NCBI GenBank assembly: GCA_023257515.1
Contig: JALRCA010000189.1
Coordinates: 1 to 40,790, forward strand
Origin: Aeromicrobium sp.
GTDB lineage: Bacteria; Actinomycetota; Actinomycetes; Propionibacteriales; Nocardioidaceae
DNA: 40,790 nt
Direction: 5' to 3'
The notes below the pieces were generated by a model. It worked only from the letters and a program-made list of their open reading frames with translations, was not told the DNA's origin and made no database searches. This document shows, one piece after another, positions 1 to 7,105 of this stretch (positions are counted from its first letter, which is position 1; each line of letters opens with the position of its first letter). Made by a program: the position numbers and the translations under genes.

Positions 1-198
1 CCCGCCGCGCTCGCGGCGTACAACGCGGGCCCGGACAACATGCGGAAGTGGAGAGCCTCGGCCGTCGCCAAGGGCACCGAGCTGCGCGTGCCCGAGGACA
101 TTCCCTTCGAGGAGACGCGCAAGTACGTCACCGACGTGCTCGCCGCCTGGCCGATCTACCGCGAGGCGTACGGCGAACGCCTTGGCCCGGCGGCCTGA
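1..198 (+). CDS. Lytic transglycosylase (SLT domain), 3' end only
   Basis: The gene enters from the left edge in frame 1 and ends with TGA at 196-198, so only the last 65 residues are visible. They contain AAYNAGPDNMRKW, the typical end of the goose-lysozyme-like SLT fold. About 25 residues later comes IPFEETRKYVTDVLAAWPIY, the conserved tail of Slt/MltC-type soluble lytic transglycosylases that cleave peptidoglycan glycan strands with 1,6-anhydro product formation. The catalytic Glu lies upstream, outside the window, and any signal peptide cannot be seen. Family assignment is firm; which paralogue it is cannot be told. Confidence 0.88.
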   Translation, partial: PAALAAYNAGPDNMRKWRASAVAKGTELRVPEDIPFEETRKYVTDVLAAWPIYREAYGERLGPAA

Positions 199-548
199 CG
201 ACGTTCATTCACACGTCGACGCGGACGTCGTGGCTGCGGACCCATTCGTCGAGCCCCGCCATGCGGTCGAGCAGCATCTGCTGGCCCGGCCTGGGGTCGC
301 GGGCCGCCTCGCGCAGGGCGTCGACGTCGGCGAGGCCGCGCAGGTGGTTCCCCCTTCACAGGCTGGTGACTGGGGGTCATCAGACTGCCGCAATGAGTTG
401 CAGCACGCAACTGGATGTCAGGCACCGGGATTCTCGGCTGGGCGAGCGCGTCGCCGACCACCGGAACCTGTCACGAGTCCGTCGTTGCAACCCGTGCATC
501 GCGAGGGACGTCGTGGGTGGTGCGCTGACTACCTGGCGAGCATGGGAA
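199..548. other. Gene-poor stretch between transglycosylase and nhaA
   Basis: About 350 bases without an intact gene. It holds a truncated minus-strand gene tail (209-355), an imperfect hairpin with CCCCC/GGGGG arms (about 351-376), a short perfect inverted repeat AGTTGC-N5-GCAACT (396-412), and the start of a longer hairpin element (522-555) that covers the nhaA stop codon. Composition is less GC-biased than in the neighbouring genes, and reading frames here are shadows. Confidence 0.6.
209..355 (-). pseudogene. Truncated tail of an unrecognised gene
   Basis: Read on the minus strand, 48 codons from 355 to the TGA at 209-211 look like real actinobacterial coding sequence, with G/C at almost every third position. 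They encode NHLRGLADVDALREAARD followed by RPGQQMLLDRMAGLDEWVRS and a short acidic tail. In the same frame, stops occur at 356-358, 377-379 and 380-382, and there is no ATG, GTG or TTG that would give a plausible start. I read this as the C-terminal remnant of a gene whose 5' part has been lost. I do not recognise the family. A frameshift is less likely, because no coding-like sequence continues upstream in another frame. Confidence 0.4.
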
Positions 549-555
549 TCAGCGT
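522..555. repeat. Dispersed hairpin element, copy 1
   Basis: The arms 522-533 and 544-555 pair at 10 of 12 positions (one G-T) around the 10-base loop TGGCGAGCAT. A second copy lies at 10423-10456. The loop and 3' arm match almost exactly between copies, while the 5' arm differs but still pairs. The nhaA stop codon (549-551) lies inside the 3' arm, so for nhaA transcripts the structure could act as a terminator or mRNA 3' stabiliser. See the second copy for the comparison. Confidence 0.55.
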
Positions 556-1766
556 GCCGCGAGGCGTCGGTAGACACGCTCGCGGGCGCGGAGGACCACG
601 GCGGCCAGGAGGGCCGCGAGCAGCGACGCCATGAGGATCGCGACCTTGGCGTGCTCGTCGTGCGGGGTCCCGGCGCCGAAGGCCAGCTCGCTGACGAGCA
701 GCGACACCGTGAACCCGATGCCGGCCAGCAACGACAGGCCCAGCAGGTCCCACCACGAGAGGCCCTCGTCGAGGTCGGCGCGCGTGAACCGTGCGACGAG
801 CCAGGTCGTGCCCATGATGCCGACGCACTTGCCGACGACGAGGCCGAGCAGCACGCCGACGGCCACGCGGTCGGTGGCGGTGTCGAGCAGGCCGCGGCCG
901 CCCTCGATCGCGACGCCGGCGGAGAAGAACGCGAAGACCGGGACGGCGATGGCCGACGAGACGGGTCGGACGAGGTGCTCGAGGTGCTCGGCCAGTCCCG
1001 GACCTTCGCTCCCGTCGCGGCGCAGGGCCGGCACCGTGAATCCGAGCAGCACACCCGCGACCGTGGCGTGGACGCCGGAGGCGTGGACGAGGGCCCAGGC
1101 CGTCACCGCGAGCGGGAGCAGCAGCCAGGGCGAGCGGATGCGCTGCTGGACGAGGGCGCCGAACGCGGCGATCGGGACCAGGGCGAGCAGCAACCACGTC
1201 AGGTCGAGCTGGTCGGTGTAGAAGAACGCGATGACGGTGATCGCGAGCAGGTCGTCGACGATGGCGAGCGTCAGCAGGAACGTGCGCAGCGCTGGGGGCA
1301 GGTGTGACCCGAGGACCGCCAGCACGGCGAGGGCGAACGCGATGTCGGTGGCCGTCGGGACGGCCCAGCCGCGGGTCGCCCCGCCGGCGTTGATCGCGAG
1401 GTAGACGCCCGCCGGCACCGCCATGCCCCCGACCGCGGCCGCGATGGGCACGGCGGCCCGCCGGGGGTCGCGCAGGTCGCCGGCGACGAACTCGCGCTTG
1501 AGCTCGAGCCCGACCGTGAAGAAGAAGATCGCGAGGAGCCCGTCGGCCGCCCACGTGCCGATCGACAGGTCGAGGTGCAGGGTTCCCGGCCCGACGACGG
1601 TGTCCCGGATCGACGCGTACGTGCCGCCGATGTTGGCGGCCACGAGACCGAGCAGTGCGGCACCGATCAGCAGGAACCCGCCGACGGTCTCGCCGCGCAG
1701 CAGGCCGGCCAGGCGCGACGCCTCGGGCCAGCTGCCACGCGAGAACAAGGTGCGGGAGCGGTTCAC
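549..1766 (-). CDS. nhaA: Na+/H+ antiporter NhaA
   Basis: A 405-residue integral membrane protein of the NhaA family, which exchanges cytoplasmic Na+ for external protons to hold internal pH and sodium. Landmarks are the TDIAFA motif at about 140-145 and IVDD at about 169-172, whose two aspartates correspond to the E. coli D163/D164 ion-binding pair. Around a dozen hydrophobic helices span the protein, a typical length. I chose the GTG at 1764-1766 because GGAGG sits 5 bases upstream and the protein then begins [16 protein letters not shown], as in relatives. The GTG at 1790 has no ribosome-binding site. A TAGGAT -10 box (1825-1830) overlaps the stop of the upstream gene and may give nhaA its own promoter, although the three minus-strand genes could also be co-transcribed. 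Confidence 0.96.
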   Translation of the reverse strand: MNRSRTLFSRGSWPEASRLAGLLRGETVGGFLLIGAALLGLVAANIGGTYASIRDTVVGPGTLHLDLSIGTWAADGLLAIFFFTVGLELKREFVAGDLRDPRRAAVPIAAAVGGMAVPAGVYLAINAGGATRGWAVPTATDIAFALAVLAVLGSHLPPALRTFLLTLAIVDDLLAITVIAFFYTDQLDLTWLLLALVPIAAFGALVQQRIRSPWLLLPLAVTAWALVHASGVHATVAGVLLGFTVPALRRDGSEGPGLAEHLEHLVRPVSSAIAVPVFAFFSAGVAIEGGRGLLDTATDRVAVGVLLGLVVGKCVGIMGTTWLVARFTRADLDEGLSWWDLLGLSLLAGIGFTVSLLVSELAFGAGTPHDEHAKVAILMASLLAALLAAVVLRARERVYRRLAAR

Positions 1767-1824
1767 GGGAGCCTCCGGGGTCGACGACACGACGCCGACC
1801 AGACTTCCCGGCTCACCTGCTCCG

Positions 1825-1830
1825 ATCCTA
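1825..1830 (-). promoter_or_regulatory. Probable -10 box of nhaA (TAGGAT)
   Basis: TAGGAT on the minus strand is a good actinobacterial -10 hexamer, about 60 bases before the chosen nhaA start. It overlaps the TAG stop codon of the upstream DUF4345 gene. No clear -35 was found. It was identified by eye only. Confidence 0.4.
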
Positions 1831-2265
1831 GCGGGACCGAGCGACGCCCCGAACCCGGACCGGTCTGATCACGCGGGAGTGCCACCACAGCACGACCGGG
1901 ACGACCACGAGCTCGAGCACCGTCGTCGCCCGGAAGACGGGGTGCGGCGGGCCCACGCGCGACCACGAGACGAGCCGGGGGAGCCCACCAGCGGCGGCGA
2001 CGGCGAGCGTGCCACGCGTCGCGGTCGTGCGCTCCTCGGGCCGTCGCAGGGACCACAGCAGGATCGCGCCGGCAGCGAGCCAGAACGTGTTGACGAACCG
2101 GTACTCGCTGTCGACGCTCGCGTTCGCGGGCTCGCCGCCGGGCGCGGCGGCGGGCCCGCCGACGATGCCGGCCGTCCCCGAGCCGATCGAGACGAGTCCG
2201 AGGGCGACCAGCACGCGCAGGAGGATCCGTCGGGACGGTGGGCGTTCCTGCTGGTCCGTGGTCAT
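1828..2265 (-). CDS. DUF4345-type small membrane protein
   Basis: A 145-residue protein with about four hydrophobic segments (roughly residues 14-36, 58-76, 84-97 and 112-130), including [15 protein letters not shown] near the N terminus and [20 protein letters not shown] in the middle. This layout matches the DUF4345 family of four-helix membrane proteins, whose function is unknown. The ATG at 2265 is preceded by AGGAGG and overlaps the stop of the thioesterase gene by 4 bases (ATGA), so the two are translationally coupled. The stop codon TAG overlaps a probable nhaA -10 box. The family call rests on recognition of the pattern, not on a search. Confidence 0.7.
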   Translation of the reverse strand: MTTDQQERPPSRRILLRVLVALGLVSIGSGTAGIVGGPAAAPGGEPANASVDSEYRFVNTFWLAAGAILLWSLRRPEERTTATRGTLAVAAAGGLPRLVSWSRVGPPHPVFRATTVLELVVVPVVLWWHSRVIRPVRVRGVARSR

Positions 2266-2687
2266 CGTGCCTCCTGGTCGGCGAGCGGTCGTGGTTCCCC
2301 CAGAGCCTCGCGCAGCTGCGGCGGGATGTCGACCGTGCCGGAGCCGTCGGTGGCGAACAGGACGTAGACGATGGTGGCCGTGCACGTGATCTCGCCACGG
2401 CGTCGGAAGGCGACGTCGAGGGCGAAGCTCTTGCCGCCGACGCGGGCCGTCGAGACCAGCACCTCGACGTCGTCGCGGTAGGCCACGCTGCCCCGCCAGT
2501 CGAGCTCGACGTGGGCGACGTGGGCGTCGTAGCCCTGCTCGACCCATTCGCGGTACGGGCGACCGATGTGGGTGAAGTACCCGTCCGCGGCGTCGTCGAC
2601 GTAGGCGAGGTACCACATGTTGAAGAGCACGCCCTGGCTGTCGATCTCGAGGAAGCGGGGGGTGAACGTGTGGACGTAGGGGGGCAT
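2262..2687 (-). CDS. Acyl-CoA thioesterase, 4-hydroxybenzoyl-CoA thioesterase-like hotdog fold
   Basis: A 141-residue single hotdog domain. The segment FLEIDSQGVLFNMWYLAYVDDA (about 12-33) matches the active-site helix of the 4HBT/YbgC family, in which an Asp/Glu near D-x-x-G-x-x-(F/Y)-x-x-Y activates water to hydrolyse acyl-CoA thioesters; here D16 and Q18 hold those positions. The remaining strands (HVELDWRGSVAYRDDVEVLVS and the rest) complete the fold. The true substrate cannot be read from sequence. It is the first gene of a minus-strand pair with the DUF4345 gene (4-base overlap). It appears to be leaderless, with TAGGGT ending 6 bases before the ATG. Confidence 0.85.
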   Translation of the reverse strand: MPPYVHTFTPRFLEIDSQGVLFNMWYLAYVDDAADGYFTHIGRPYREWVEQGYDAHVAHVELDWRGSVAYRDDVEVLVSTARVGGKSFALDVAFRRRGEITCTATIVYVLFATDGSGTVDIPPQLREALGEPRPLADQEAR

Positions 2688-2693
2688 GGCGGG

Positions 2694-2699
2694 ACCCTA
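2694..2699 (-). promoter_or_regulatory. -10 box of a leaderless promoter (thioesterase)
   Basis: TAGGGT on the minus strand lies exactly 6 bases before the ATG at 2687, the spacing expected when transcription starts on the start codon. No ribosome-binding site is present between the box and the start codon. Confidence 0.55.
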
Positions 2700-2768
2700 C
2701 GACGGCACGCTGTCGTCGTGCTGTCGGGAGTGGGCTGTCGCGAGCGGATCGTCGAGAGGACCGGGCGG

Positions 2769-2774
2769 TAGCCT
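2769..2774 (+). promoter_or_regulatory. -10 box of a leaderless promoter (gamma-glutamyltransferase)
   Basis: TAGCCT lies 6 bases before the ATG at 2781, with no ribosome-binding site, so the transcript most likely begins at the start codon. The 93-base divergent region 2688-2780 thus holds two leaderless promoters back to back. Confidence 0.55.
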
Positions 2775-2780
2775 GCTCAG

Positions 2781-4280
2781 ATGCCCGACGTCGCGATCGC
2801 CGCACCCAACGAGGCGGCGGCCGAGGCGGGGGAGCAGGTCGCTCTCGCGGGCGGCAACGCGATCGACTGCGCGCTCGCGGCGAGCCTCGTGACGATGGTC
2901 AACGAGGTCGGCATCGTCTCGCTCAGCTCCGGCGGCTTCATCACGGTGCAACCGCCCGGCGGGAGCGAGCCGATCCGCACGGTCGACGGCTGGATGGACA
3001 TGCCGGGACGCGGAGGCGCCGTCGCCGGACCCGACGCCACCTGGGACGTCCACACCGCGTACGGCGGCGGTGTCGACATCACGATCGGAGCCGGATCCGT
3101 GGCCGCCCACGGCGCGATCGCCGCGTTCGGCGAGACGCACGCCCGGTGGGGCAGCGTGCCGTGGGCCCGGGTCGTCGAGCCCGCCGTCGAGGTCGCCCAC
3201 AGGGGCTTTCGGCTGGGGTCGGCCTCGCGCTACTACCTCGACCACGTGCACGAGTCGATCTTCGGCTGGGACCCCGCCAGCCACGCCGCCGTCCACGATC
3301 CGCGGCCGGAGCTCGACGGGCAGCTCACCACCGACCTGGTCGTCGTGCCGGGGCTCGCCGAGACGCTGGAGCGCCTCGCCCGCCACGGCTGGACCGAGCT
3401 GTACACCGGCGACGTCGGACACGCGGTCAGCGCCGACGTGCTGGAGCGCGGCGGGCTGCTGACGCCCGAGGACCTGGCGGCCTACCGGCCCGTGGTCCGC
3501 GACGCGCTGCCCGTCGCGATCGGGTCCTGGACGCTCGGCACCACCCCGCCGCCGTCGGTCGGCGGCGTGTCGGTGGCGGCGATGCTGCGCCTGCTCGCGC
3601 AGGGCGAGGGTCGCGATCCGGCCTCGGCGCACGAGACCGTGCAGCGGGCCGTCCTCGGACACCGCCTCGACGTGCTCGACCACAGCAGCGACCTGGTGAC
3701 GGACGCCGCCGAGTACCTCGCGTCGCTGCCGGGACCCCTCCCGACGCGCCCCGCCTCGACCGCCCACGTCTCGGCCAGCGACGCCGACGGCGGCTCGTGC
3801 GCGGTGACGGTCTCGTCCGGCTACGGCTCCGGCATGATCGCGCGGGGCACGGGCATCTGGCTCAACAACTGTCTCGGGGAGCAGGAGCTCAACCCGCTCG
3901 GCCTGCACGGCACCGCTCCCGGCACGAGGCTGCTGTCGAACATGGCGCCGACGGTCGCGCGTCACCGCGACGGTGCGAGCGTCGCGATCGGCTCGCCCGG
4001 TGCGGACCGCATCTCGACCGCGGTCGCCCAGGTCCTGGGCGGTCTGCTGCTCTCGGGTCTCGGGCTCCAGGAGGCCGTCGACCGTCCCCGCGTCCACGTC
4101 CATCGTGCCGGTCGCCCGGACGAGGAGGTCAAGCGCGAGGACGCGCCCTCGATGTACTTCGGCGGCGTCGGCGCCACCCTGCGACGACCGCTCGCCGACG
4201 GCACGGTGCACCTCGAGGCCGCGGCCGACCCGCGCCGCGACGGCGCGGTGCGCCTCGTGCGAACCTCTCGTGCGGTGTAG
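2781..4280 (+). CDS. Gamma-glutamyltransferase
   Basis: A 499-residue member of the N-terminal-nucleophile gamma-glutamyltransferase family, which cleaves gamma-glutamyl amides such as glutathione-like thiols and transfers or hydrolyses the glutamyl group. The N-terminal block has EAGEQVALAGGNAIDCALAA (15-34). The autoprocessing and nucleophile threonine is T327 in STAHVSASDADG. The C-terminal small-subunit motifs GTGIWLNNCLGE and GSPGADRIST follow. No signal peptide is visible, and the protein is slightly shorter than the usual 530-580 residues, so a cytoplasmic enzyme is likely. In an actinobacterium, mycothiol or another gamma-glutamyl compound rather than glutathione may be the substrate; that is inference. 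The next gene begins 7 bases downstream. Confidence 0.9.
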   Translation: MPDVAIAAPNEAAAEAGEQVALAGGNAIDCALAASLVTMVNEVGIVSLSSGGFITVQPPGGSEPIRTVDGWMDMPGRGGAVAGPDATWDVHTAYGGGVDITIGAGSVAAHGAIAAFGETHARWGSVPWARVVEPAVEVAHRGFRLGSASRYYLDHVHESIFGWDPASHAAVHDPRPELDGQLTTDLVVVPGLAETLERLARHGWTELYTGDVGHAVSADVLERGGLLTPEDLAAYRPVVRDALPVAIGSWTLGTTPPPSVGGVSVAAMLRLLAQGEGRDPASAHETVQRAVLGHRLDVLDHSSDLVTDAAEYLASLPGPLPTRPASTAHVSASDADGGSCAVTVSSGYGSGMIARGTGIWLNNCLGEQELNPLGLHGTAPGTRLLSNMAPTVARHRDGASVAIGSPGADRISTAVAQVLGGLLLSGLGLQEAVDRPRVHVHRAGRPDEEVKREDAPSMYFGGVGATLRRPLADGTVHLEAAADPRRDGAVRLVRTSRAV

Positions 4281-4287
4281 TGGAGGC

Positions 4288-5340
4288 ATGAACGCCGAGT
4301 CGGCGGCCGGTCCGCGCTCGATCCAGCCCGGTGCCCCGGTCGTCATCGCGCACCGAGGCGTGCCGGGCCACCGCCTCGAGCACACGCGCCCGTCCTACGA
4401 GCTCGCGATCGCGCTCGGTGCGGACTTCATCGAGCCCGACGTCGTCGCGACCCGTGACGGGCACCTGGTCGTGCGGCACGAGAACGAGATCGGTCACACG
4501 ACCGACGTCGCCGACCACCGCGAGTTCGCGGACCGCCGGACGACCAAGATCATCGACGGGGTCGCGTTCAGCGGCTGGTTCACCGAGGACTTCACCCTCG
4601 GCGAGCTCAAGACGCTGCGGGTGCGCGAGCGACTGCCGCAGCTGCGCCCGCAGAACCTGCGGCTCGCGGGCCGCGAGACGATCTGCACGTTCGCCGAGGT
4701 CGTCGAGATCGCCCGCCGGGCCAACGAGTCAGAGCTCGACTACTCCGTCGGCGTGTACGTCGAGACGAAGCACCCCACGTACTTCCGCGGCCTCGGTCTC
4801 GATCTCGACGACCTGCTGCTCGCCGAGCTGACGCGGCTCGGCCTCGACGTCGAGCACCCAGACGTGCCGGTCGTCATCCAGTCGATGGAGACCCAGAACC
4901 TGCGCGGCCTCAGCACCCGCACCGCCGCACCGCTCGTGCAGCTGCTCGATCGTGCGGGTGCGCCCTACGACCTGGTCGCGGCCGGCGATCCTCGTTCGTA
5001 CGCCGACCTCGTCACGACCGTCGGCGTCGCAGAGATCGCGACCTACGCGCAGGGCATCGGACCCAACAAGTCGCTCGTCGTGGGTCGAGACCTGGAGCAC
5101 CGGCTCGTCGGCGAGACCGGTCTCGTCGACCTCGCGCACGAGCACGGTCTCTTCGTGCACGTGTGGACGATGCGCGACGAGAACAACTTCCTGCCGGCCG
5201 ACTTCCGCGAGGGCACGTCGAGGGCGGCGCACGGCGACGCCCGCGGCGAGTACCTGAGGTTCTTCGCGGCGGGCGTCGACGGGGTCTTCTCCGACTTCAC
5301 GCAGTCGGCGGTGGCGGCCCGGGCGGCGTGGCAGGGATGA
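4288..5340 (+). CDS. Glycerophosphodiester phosphodiesterase (GDPD family)
   Basis: A 350-residue GDPD-family TIM-barrel enzyme that hydrolyses glycerophosphodiesters to glycerol 3-phosphate and an alcohol. Catalytic and metal-binding residues are visible: the HRG motif (H22, R23), E49 and D51 in DFIEPDVVATRDGHLVVRHE, and H64. The C-terminal VHVWTMRDEN and GVDGVFSDF segments close the barrel. Its length and long insert after the first motifs resemble the GlpQ type more than the short UgpQ type. No export signal is seen. The ATG at 4288 has GGAGG two bases upstream of it, and the gene follows the transferase by 7 bases, so they probably form an operon. Its last 44 bases overlap the end of the convergent PspC gene. 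Confidence 0.92.
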   Translation: MNAESAAGPRSIQPGAPVVIAHRGVPGHRLEHTRPSYELAIALGADFIEPDVVATRDGHLVVRHENEIGHTTDVADHREFADRRTTKIIDGVAFSGWFTEDFTLGELKTLRVRERLPQLRPQNLRLAGRETICTFAEVVEIARRANESELDYSVGVYVETKHPTYFRGLGLDLDDLLLAELTRLGLDVEHPDVPVVIQSMETQNLRGLSTRTAAPLVQLLDRAGAPYDLVAAGDPRSYADLVTTVGVAEIATYAQGIGPNKSLVVGRDLEHRLVGETGLVDLAHEHGLFVHVWTMRDENNFLPADFREGTSRAAHGDARGEYLRFFAAGVDGVFSDFTQSAVAARAAWQG

Positions 5341-5536
5341 CGGCGTCGTCCTGCGGCACGACGAGCCACATCACGAGGTAGGCGACGGCCACGGACCCGA
5401 AGCCGACCAGGGTCAGCACGAGCACGAGGACACGCACCAGGGTGGGGTCCCAGCCGTAGCGGGCGGCGAGCCCGCCGCAGACTCCGCTGATCCAGCGATC
5501 GCTGCGGCTGCGGGTGAGTCGGGGAGCTGTGGTCAT
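5297..5536 (-). CDS. Small PspC-domain membrane protein
   Basis: A 79-residue protein that is essentially one PspC domain. It has SDRWISGVCGGLAARYGWDPTLVRVLVL (about 12-39), then a hydrophobic segment ending MWLVVP (about 38-62) and a Pro-rich tail. PspC proteins are membrane parts of phage-shock/envelope-stress circuits. It is the last gene of a three-gene minus-strand operon and starts within the stop of the preceding gene (ATGA overlap). Its 3' end runs 44 bases into the convergent GDPD gene, so the two mRNAs are complementary there. Confidence 0.9.
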   Translation of the reverse strand: MTTAPRLTRSRSDRWISGVCGGLAARYGWDPTLVRVLVLVLTLVGFGSVAVAYLVMWLVVPQDDAVIPATPPGPPPPTA

Positions 5537-5718
5537 GACGTCCTCCTGAGGGTCAGGGCGATGCCGGCGACTCCGCCGACGATGAGGATGATGGCTCCGG
5601 CGACGGCGAGCTCGCGAGAGCTTGCGACGTCGCTCTCGCTGACGAACCAGCCGACGGCCGCGAGGACCACGAGGAGGCCGAGCACGAAGCTGCCGGGGCG
5701 GAACGGGTGGCGGCTCAT
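5533..5718 (-). CDS. Small two-helix membrane protein
   Basis: A 61-residue protein with two hydrophobic helices (about 11-25 and 37-55), the second being VAGAIILIVGGVAGIALTLRR, separated by a short polar stretch. It is not recognised as a named family. Its place between two PspC-domain genes, with 4-base overlaps on both sides, makes it part of the same envelope-stress operon. It probably acts in the membrane with its neighbours; that is inferred from position only. Confidence 0.82.
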   Translation of the reverse strand: MSRHPFRPGSFVLGLLVVLAAVGWFVSESDVASSRELAVAGAIILIVGGVAGIALTLRRTS

Positions 5719-6974
5719 CGCTGGACCTCCACCTGTCCGAGGCCGACGCGGACGTCGATGCGGAGCACGTCGGGTCCGGGCTCGCCGACCCGGAGCCGGC
5801 GTTCGTTGCCGCTGGTCCGCTGGCCGAGGACCGCGAGGTCGCCGGCCCGGACGTGGGCCGTCACGTAGGTCTTGACGCCGTCGGGGACGGTGACGCGGGC
5901 GGCGCCGAGACCCTGCTCGACGGTGATGGTGCGCCCCTCGAGCTCGCGGGGGTCCCTGACGCCGCTGAGGTCGATGCGCTGCTCACCGATGCCGAGCGTG
6001 TACGTGGCGTCGACCTGGGCGCTGGACGTCGGGCTGGCGTCCTGCTGGCCCACGCGGACGCTCGGCAGGAGGGTCCCGACGACGAGGACCGCGCCGAGCA
6101 CGAGGGCGATCGGCAGCAGCCACAGGCCGTTGCCGAGCCACGCGCCGGCCAGGATCCCGACGCCGGTCAGCCCGAGTGCCGTGGCGACGTACGTCTGCCA
6201 GGCCACGTCGGACGAGCCGTACAGGTCGACCAGGCCGAGCCCGCCGACGGCCACCGCGATCGCGGCGAGCGTGAGGAGCCCGAGGGCGGGGGACCAGCGC
6301 GGTCGGTCCGGCCGGGGGCGACGCGGTGGGGTGCTCGTGGCCGCGGCACCGGGACCGGACGGCCCGACCGGCGGGGTCGGCATCACGGTGGTGTCGGTCG
6401 CGCCGCCGGCCGACGAGGCGGCGGGGGCGACCGGCTGACCGGGTCCCGCTGCGGTGGCCGCGCGCTGCTCGCGGCGGCGACGCGGCAGGACGCCCACGAC
6501 GTAGTAGATGGCGGCCACGGGCACCGCGATCCAGAAGGCGACCCAGGCCAGCCAGCCGAGGCCCCAGCCGGGACCCCAGCCGCCGTCACCGATCACGCTC
6601 AGCACGGCCACGACCGCGGCGACGCTGAGCCCCACGACGCGCACCTGCTCCTCGCGCTGGTCGAGCCCGAACCACTCCGCGACGATGCTGCGGTCCGAGA
6701 CGTCGGTCGGCAGCAGGAGCCAGCAGGCGGCGTACAGGACGATGCCGGCGCCCCCTACGAAGGTCAGCACGGCGAAAAGGACGCGGACGAGCACGGGGTC
6801 GATGTCGAGGTGCTGCGCGACGCCGCCGGCGACGCCGGCGACCATCTTGTCGTGGGTGCTGCGGCGCACGTCGGTGAGCGTGCGGACCCGCTGGGCGTTC
6901 GGCCCCGGCTGGTCGCCGGGAGGCGGGGGTGGCGCGGACGGACCGGCCGCCGGCTGCTCGTGGGTGTCGTTCAT
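5715..6974 (-). CDS. PspC-domain protein with C-terminal LiaF/toast-rack-like domain
   Basis: A 419-residue protein. The N-terminal region is Pro-rich. A PspC domain follows at about 38-90, with STHDKMVAGVAGGVAQHLDI then an ACWLLLP helix. Next come further hydrophobic helices, a Pro/Ala-rich linker, three more helices, and a soluble C-terminal domain of about 110 residues (YTLGIGEQRIDLSGVRDP onward) rich in beta strands. That last part resembles the toast-rack/DUF2154 domain of LiaF-type proteins, which restrain a cell-wall stress two-component system. The start at 6974 is supported by GGGGG upstream. It heads the operon with the two small genes and is divergent from the kinase/regulator pair, so it is probably both a target of the pair and a modulator of it. 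Confidence 0.9.
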   Translation of the reverse strand: MNDTHEQPAAGPSAPPPPPGDQPGPNAQRVRTLTDVRRSTHDKMVAGVAGGVAQHLDIDPVLVRVLFAVLTFVGGAGIVLYAACWLLLPTDVSDRSIVAEWFGLDQREEQVRVVGLSVAAVVAVLSVIGDGGWGPGWGLGWLAWVAFWIAVPVAAIYYVVGVLPRRRREQRAATAAGPGQPVAPAASSAGGATDTTVMPTPPVGPSGPGAAATSTPPRRPRPDRPRWSPALGLLTLAAIAVAVGGLGLVDLYGSSDVAWQTYVATALGLTGVGILAGAWLGNGLWLLPIALVLGAVLVVGTLLPSVRVGQQDASPTSSAQVDATYTLGIGEQRIDLSGVRDPRELEGRTITVEQGLGAARVTVPDGVKTYVTAHVRAGDLAVLGQRTSGNERRLRVGEPGPDVLRIDVRVGLGQVEVQR

Positions 6975-7017
6975 GCCCCCATCGTGCTGCGCGACGGCCA
7001 CCCGGACCATCGGGATC

Positions 7018-7050
7018 GACCCTGATTCGTCCGGGGGGACCCTCAGGGTC
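7018..7050. promoter_or_regulatory. 33-bp inverted repeat between the PspC operon and the kinase gene
   Basis: GACCCTGA (7018-7025) is the exact reverse complement of TCAGGGTC (7043-7050). An inner palindrome, GACCCTCAGGGTC, occupies 7038-7050. The element lies in the middle of the 131-base divergent promoter region and could be the operator of the response regulator. Caution: the 9-mer CTCAGGGTC also occurs in two unrelated hairpins at 11850-11858 and 36391-36399, so part of this may be a dispersed repeat. Confidence 0.45.
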
Positions 7051-7105
7051 GGGACCCGGCGCGGCACGGTGGCGCGCCTGCGCGCGTGCGTGTGACGATC
7101 GACCC

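Noticed and set aside
350-377. A tRNA-like or riboswitch-like fold near the CCCCC/GGGGG hairpin
   Set aside because: There is no T-arm consensus or cloverleaf, and no gene follows in a position a riboswitch would control.
2697-4385. A 562-codon minus-strand open frame opposite the gamma-glutamyltransferase gene
   Set aside because: It has no recognisable motifs and is Arg-rich, while the plus strand carries all family motifs of gamma-glutamyltransferase.
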